A stretch of DNA of 64,000 nt from Patagioenas fasciata (taxonomy: Eukaryota; Chordata; Aves; Columbiformes; Columbidae). A program made the translations under genes and the position numbers. Position 1 is the first letter of the stretch; each line of letters starts with the position of its first letter. Where the stretch lies: the NCBI RefSeq assembly GCF_037038585.1, contig NC_092523.1, positions 34,635,501 to 34,699,500 on the forward strand, in the 5' to 3' direction. The notes beneath the pieces are model-generated. The model was given only the letters and a program-made list of their open reading frames with translations. It was not told the DNA's origin and made no database searches. Positions 59,001 to 64,000 of this stretch are shown here, piece by piece.

Positions 59001-61183
59001 AAACCACTAAAGCAAGTAGAACAGGTTAGGTTATGTAGCTGTAATTTTTACATCTCCTGGCATGGGGGGAATATGCCTGTCATGGGCAAACGACTCACAG
59101 AAATAGATTTGTTATCATGGGTCCCCTAACCCTGCATGTTCCTACTGTCTTTTTCCACCTTCTTCCACTCAGCCAAAACACTGAGTCTCCAAAGATGTTT
59201 TATCAGAAATATCAGTTACAGAAAGATACCTGTAGGTTATTCCATTTACACTGTTGTTTTTTGTGGGTTTTATATATATATATATATATATTCCACACCC
59301 ACACACAGCTAGTGCACTTACATGATTCAAAACTGTAGAGACTGAGAGATTCAAGCTAAGAGAGTACAAACAACAGTTTGGACACACAGCTTTTTCCCCA
59401 AGTTTAAAGTAATTCTAGGTTTTTATGCATTATCTATTAACTGGTTTAGTAAATCAGTTTAAAAGCTTGAAGACATGCTATTACACTTTCAGCTCAAATC
59501 CTATGGCAAAATTTACTTTTACTAAGCTTTTCTGTGAAAAACATAGGCCCACTAGGTTTTTCTCTCTCTGAAATCACAGAGCTACAAGCCAGGATTAGCA
59601 ACAGCATCTTTTGCAGCTAGGAAGACAATGTCACCTCCTCATGCCTCCCCAAATCAACAACGGCAGCCAGAACATTCCCGAGCAATTAACTAACATGGAT
59701 AACTACAGCACTGACGTTTTCTCCAGCCTACCCTTTGAAGCACAGAGCTGCAAACAGCACAACTAATGCAAGCCTACATTTAATTATCTAATCCAGTGCT
59801 GTTTACAAGCTATAGTTAAGGCAGCAAGTAATTAGAAGCCTCTCCCAACCTCCCTCTTGCTGAGCCCACACCTGGGGTCTGGTGAGCAGGGAGGCGCTGG
59901 GCAGCTGCTGTTCCACAGTCCTGCCGCACACCCACAGCATTGCCGGGTTTCAAAACCAGGCTCCCAAAGCTACAAGAAAGTCTTACCAAGAGCCTCACTG
60001 CTCTCAGCTGTGTCACCCGCAAACAGCATTAAACCTAAACCAAACCCAGATGTTTACACATGGGGAATCTGGTTTTAAAAATGGCACCTTAAGGTTTTAA
60101 CCTGTTGGATTTATTTCTTCTTTTACAGACAATGAGTTTAACTGTTGACAGACCTGCCAAGAGTTCACAAGAGCTCAAGACACAAGTAAATAAATTCAAT
60201 AGGATGTAATGTTTTTCTCCCAAGAAAAATTACCACAAGGAAACTGCTTATTTAAGTAACATTTTCTTAACAGCACAAGAATGCAAGCCAGTAGCAATCA
60301 ATTCAATCTTTAATTCTCTGAAGTGATACTGTCAGGAAGATTGTTTATGGAAGGTGTGAGCCCACAGTTACTACGTAACAAGCATTTGTTGGATTCCTTT
60401 CATGGCAAATGATAACAGAAAGCCATGGGATGGTAACACTTTGTTTCCATTACAACTTTTTTTACATTCATTCTACAATTGTCTGTTTATGCCCAAACAG
60501 AAGAGCAGAACAAGACATAAAAAAAAAAAAAAAAGAAAAAAAAGAAAAATTTAACTTGAATTTAACTTGTCTCTCAACTTACAGATTTAAAGCACTTTCT
60601 CTCTGGGTATTCTAGTCCCTTGAAACTGTACTGCCGTTAAGTATAGCAATACAAAACATAAAAAGTTTAAGTAGTGCATCTTGGAGACACAGCAGAGACA
60701 ACTGCACCCAAGTGTGATAATACGGTAATATAAAAAGAGACAATTCTTATTAAAAACAATGACCCTAAGATAGCAAATTACTCAATGCCAATGCCAGTTC
60801 ACATACACGTAGGTATTTTTGTAACTCCACTACAACAGTGTCTGAGGACTAGAAATGTTTCTTATGTCTCATAGTAGTCACTGGAGAAACAGAGAAGTTC
60901 AGAAGAGGTTGGGGATTCCTTCCTCCCTCAAGCAAATATGAAATATACACAGTGTACACGAAGGTATAAGGAAAGTATATACAGGTTTTTATCCTTCTAT
61001 TCTTGCAAGTTTGAACTGACCCAGAAGATAAAAAGCCACAAAACCTCATACCTCGCCTGAGACAATGAAGGCTTTCCACATGCCAAGATTCTCACACCAC
61101 CAGTCTGTTCTTGCAATGTGCAGCTGAAGGTCACTGTGCTCTCTCTCCATCAGAGTAATTTCATCCTTCAGCTTAGAAACAAT
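44011..61183 (-). CDS. SNX25: SNX25, sorting nexin 25 (C-terminal exons; 5' part outside window)
   Basis: Nine coding exons in transcript order are 61052-61183, 55169-55309, 54462-54575, 53850-54014, 49045-49162, 47795-47861, 46129-46310, 44858-44958 and 44011-44085. They sum to 1095 nt, 364 codons plus stop, in phase throughout. The first encodes the helical linker before the PX domain (IVSKLKDEITLMERE...TDWWCENLGMW). The next three form the PX domain (PCYSVMVSLQEVGG, NWTVPRKLSEFQNLHRKLSE, LPFKSVDQKFMEKSKNQL). An acidic linker follows (EETEEDSDLSDYGEEMDG). The nexin C-terminal domain comes last (FELRGMFKWVRKTLIALVQV, RDAFWPNGKLAPPP, QQKLLENIPDTLQSLVGQQN). It ends LLLTELCPELRAHVEQLNAT. The PXA and RGS domains of this family must lie beyond 64000. 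SNX25 acts on endomembranes and has been linked to TGF-beta receptor turnover. The gene is intact here and converges on LRP2BP. Confidence 0.95.
44959..46128. other. SNX25 intron before the penultimate coding exon
   Basis: An intron of 1.17 kb. No repeat family or extra exon was recognised. Several short open frames on both strands look like chance. Confidence 0.5.
46311..47794. other. SNX25 intron
   Basis: An intron of 1.48 kb. It holds a mixed TATATG/TGTG dinucleotide tract at about 47487-47516 and a GC-richer stretch near 46780-46870, but no gene. Confidence 0.5.
47862..49044. other. SNX25 intron
   Basis: An AT-rich intron of 1.18 kb with nothing recognised. A 112-codon open frame at 48332-48670 has no family likeness. 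Confidence 0.5.
49163..53849. other. SNX25 intron separating the PX and nexin-C parts
   Basis: A 4.7 kb intron. Its first 800 bp (49200-50000) is GC-richer than its surroundings and open on both strands. An old CR1-like remnant lies at about 51301-51600. The rest is AT-rich with no recognised gene, RNA or repeat. Confidence 0.55.
51301..51600 (+). mobile_element. Old CR1-type LINE 3' remnant
   Basis: TTAGGAGACATTGGGACTGC...CAGTTTAAG, then GAAGATTCAGGTTAGACAGT, GGTTTCTAACCACAAAGATA, GGGATATGCTGCC and AAAACACATTAGACAAATGC follow the order of the CR1/L3-type 3' segment ('gaagattcaggttagacatta...gtctttaagaacaggttagacaaa'). It is highly diverged, so an old insertion. It lacks the ATTCTGTG tail. 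Confidence 0.6.
57520..57860 (-). mobile_element. Possible old LINE (CR1-like) fragment
   Basis: The plus-strand order TTCCTGATGTATTCCAGGGC, ATTTGCCTTTTCCAC, then GTGAAATTTCATCGTACTTC and AAATTATCCAGTGCTTTGAG loosely follows the antisense CR1 3' region ('tttgccctcttggctgc...gttgaacttcat...'). The match is weak and decayed. Confidence 0.3.
59270..59291. repeat. (TA)n microsatellite
   Basis: About ten TA units in the large SNX25 intron. Confidence 0.95.
60518..60550. repeat. A-rich run
   Basis: Sixteen A, then short A runs broken by G. No retroelement body was recognised in front of it, so it is treated as low-complexity sequence. Confidence 0.85.
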
Positions 61184-64000
61184 CTGCAGAGGAAAATGTA
61201 TCGATTACAGCTCGTAAGAAAAAGCTTGTGTAACACACCTAATTGTGTCTTTAGGGACACTATTCAGAAAGGAGAAAAAGCACAAAAGCAGGGGGAGAAA
61301 GAATAATTCACATGAAAAAAAAAATCCAAGTCAGAGAATCTGTGATGCCCCTTATGAACTTGTAGGACACACAGTAATCCTAAAGGTCGACCCTGACACT
61401 GAAATAAAAAACAAGTTAGAAGGATATGCTACTACCACACTATCAGCATAAAAGGCACTTTAGACAGGATTATATATTATACATTATATGTTTTATACAA
61501 ACTTGTAATTGCAATAACTGAAATATGGACTACTGAAGGCCTTACCATTTTCAGATGTACATGACACAACCAAAGAATCTAGGAATAGATTTCATTTCTG
61601 TGACTTAGCTACGATAACAATCACTCAGGAAGTTACCACTTAATTCATTTTACTTTTGGAAAGGGAACAATTTATTATTGTGGAAAGCACACATTTAAAA
61701 AGATGTTCTCATCAAGACATAGCTCACAGTCATCATTTCATAAAGGAGAAACAGTGAACCTCATCACATCAGCAAAAAATAAGTAAACATAAATACTACC
61801 AGCAGACAGTATGACAAGAAAAGGTGGAAGTACACATAAGATGTAACATTAGAAACACAGCAAAAGCAGCTGACACTACTTTTTTTTTAAATTATGATAA
61901 GATTTGAGACTTAGTTGTACAACTTGAACCACAAGTGGTATGTCTGACAAAGCTAAAGAAAATCTTTTTCAGAATTTTTGTAAGATGTGAAATATTATCT
62001 ATATGACAGCTATATAACAACCTTCTAGCATATATCTAACCTTCAGAATAATTTTGTCTTTAATTTTATTTACTGTTGACATACTGTTTTCTCTGCAGTC
62101 ACCTTCTGTGGACTTCTGTAAGTGGCATCCAGGAACAATCAATAAATACAGAAGAACTGGTAACATTTCATTGTAAGTTAATAGCTGCTATGCTTATAAA
62201 ACAAATATTGATACTTAATAAGGATACTGGATCCATTTTATTATTCTGTTTTAAGTAAGTATACATTTTCAAAGACAAAGAATATTTTAGGAGAAAAAAA
62301 ATACAGGGAAAAAAGTCACTACTTTAGAAGAGGTACAATCCCCCTCTCCCCAATAGCTTAAGGTACAGAAAGAATATAACTATTATTTCTCAAGAATGCA
62401 AAGGGAACATTCAAGTGTTACATCCATGTAAATGCAACAATATATAAATGTTTAGTTATATAGTATAGTACTTTTCATATCAAAGAAGAGAAATCAAAGC
62501 TATAATGCTACAGAAACAAATGCACACCCATTTTTGTTTAGTACTTGTTTTGTACTTCTGTTTTTGCCCATGGTGCGTATTTTAACTGAAAACCCAACTG
62601 GTTATAAGAGCACCTCTTACAATTTTTCACAGCGAGTTTTATGTTCACTCCTGGTACAGCTCCTCTGGAAATGCAAAAGATCTCAACAATTAACACAAAC
62701 CCCTCAAGCTTCCACATAATTCCTGATACAGACAGAGGCGTTTTTCTATTCAGTAAAGTCCCATTTAATTTCAATAATCGTGCCACACAGTTTTGTTTGA
62801 AAGTACGGCTTAGAAAGCTAAAGAAAGTGCTCTGGGTGGGGAACATCAAGGTTTCACCTTGCCGCTGAGGATGACAAGATTGGACTCTAGAAGAAATGTG
62901 GTCCCTGCACAAGTACTGTGGCTGCACAGGATGGCAGGAGATGTCACAGACTCCAGGGAGACAGACACTGAGCTTCGGGCAGGAGACAGGCACCAAAGGT
63001 GGCACCACAGTGACAGACCTCCAAAGGTGAAGCCACCTTCTATGGCAGTGGGCCTTGGACTCCAGAGATGCTGCCTGAGACTGCTTGTAATCTTTTCGCA
63101 TCATGTTTGCTACTCTTTATATTCCACAAAAAGAACTGAAATAAGACTTCTCCCTACAGAGCATTTCCTTTTAAAACTAGCATCATTCCACAGGCAACTT
63201 GAATGAGCAGTTGACTATCTGGCATCTGAGTCACAGAGTCCTAAAGTCACTTCAGATGTACATACATGTTTTGTATGAGTGTCATGGAAAAGGGATTTAA
63301 AAAAGAGGAAAAAACAACCCAGGAAAAGCTTGAGGTTAAAAATTCTAATACAAAAATGTGCATTGCATTCATCTTCATATGGCACAAAACTAGAATTTTT
63401 AGAAACATTTTTTACTTCATATGACCAAGAACCAAAAATGTTTACCTGCCACATCCACAGGAGAAAAAAATGAAGTCCTTGACACAAGGTGGTATCACAC
63501 TGTCAACCCTAAGTGTCCATTTAAAAGTTCCACAGGTAAATGCTACTGCAGTAATACATGCAAAGGATACATCTGTGCTTTTACCACACTGAACAGGAGT
63601 GTGGTAAAGTTATTTTCTGCCAGCTGAGGCCACACACAGCAAAGCAGCTGTGAGAGGGACACCCCAGAACAGCTGTGGACACATTTCCAGTTGTCCAGTA
63701 ACCTCTGGCAGCAGGGGGATGTGGAAGGGACAGAGGCAACACAGCCAGCCAGGGTGGCCTCCAACACCACCATCCACATCTTTCTCTTGGACGTAGCTAC
63801 CTCCAGAGCTGAGGCAGCAGAGAACAAGCAGGGTGGCCACTTCCATCCAGACCAGCACCCTGGCACTCACCGTGAGCAAAGGAACAAATGTACAAAGAAT
63901 CTGGGTGCTGAGCAATGACTAATGCCCAGGTACATTTTTGCTGTCTCTACCAGGAGGCCGTTTTTAGGGAGACACCTTGACTACTTGATCATCTCACCCA
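61184..64000. other. SNX25 intron running off the right edge
   Basis: The next upstream exon of SNX25 (the coiled-coil part after the RGS domain) was looked for on the minus strand and not found, so this intron probably continues past the window. A 188-codon minus-strand frame at 62538-63104 has no likeness to SNX25 or any family I know. Confidence 0.55.

Larger units (their letters stand above)
55310..61051. other. SNX25 intron before the PX domain
   Basis: At 5.7 kb this is the largest complete intron in the window. It holds a (TA)n tract, an A-rich run and a possible old LINE piece at 57520-57860. I found no nested gene, RNA gene or extra exon. Confidence 0.55.

Noticed and set aside
60518-60550. 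A-rich run considered as the tail of a processed pseudogene
   Set aside because: The preceding sequence has no gene-like or LINE/SINE-like body and no flanking duplication.
62538-63104. 188-codon minus-strand frame near the right edge, considered as an SNX25 exon
   Set aside because: It has no likeness to SNX25 PXA, RGS or coiled-coil sequence, and ends at no phase-compatible donor. It is treated as intronic chance.

Overview
This is ordinary nuclear DNA from a bird. The evidence is intron-rich vertebrate genes, three strong CpG-island promoters in an AT-rich background, and truncated CR1 LINEs whose 3' ends carry the avian ATTCTGTG repeat. The longest CR1 resembles the J-type CR1 of Neoaves. 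That, together with the gene order, points to the bird counterpart of human 4q35.1 (chicken chromosome 4 is the expected location). The species cannot be told from sequence alone.

Five genes were reconstructed exon by exon from splice sites, reading phase and recognisable protein sequence. From left to right they are CFAP96 (minus; 7 coding exons, 310 aa), UFSP2 (plus; 12 coding exons, 481 aa), ANKRD37 (minus; 4 exons, 166 aa), LRP2BP (plus; 8 exons, 331 aa) and SNX25 (minus; the last 9 coding exons, 364 aa; its 5' part lies beyond the right edge). All five reading frames are intact across every junction, so none is a pseudogene.

The strands alternate perfectly: - + - + -. CFAP96/UFSP2 diverge from one CpG island (about 12.2-12.9 kb). 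UFSP2/ANKRD37 converge within 1.13 kb. ANKRD37 and LRP2BP diverge from two islands about 4 kb apart. LRP2BP/SNX25 converge within 2.06 kb. The genes do not form a single pathway: UFSP2 is the UFM1 protease, CFAP96 is cilium and centrosome associated, ANKRD37 is a hypoxia-responsive ankyrin protein, LRP2BP is a megalin-tail binding scaffold, and SNX25 is an endomembrane sorting nexin.

Promoter motifs fit known biology. There is an RFX X-box-like palindrome upstream of LRP2BP, HIF-type ACGTG cores upstream of ANKRD37, and a CLEAR/E-box motif between CFAP96 and UFSP2. The rest is introns, simple repeats, at least five clear CR1 fragments (one with an 8-bp direct repeat at its ends) and a few decayed older LINE pieces. 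I found no virus-derived element, no RNA gene and no convincing unknown system. The oddities reported are modest and local.
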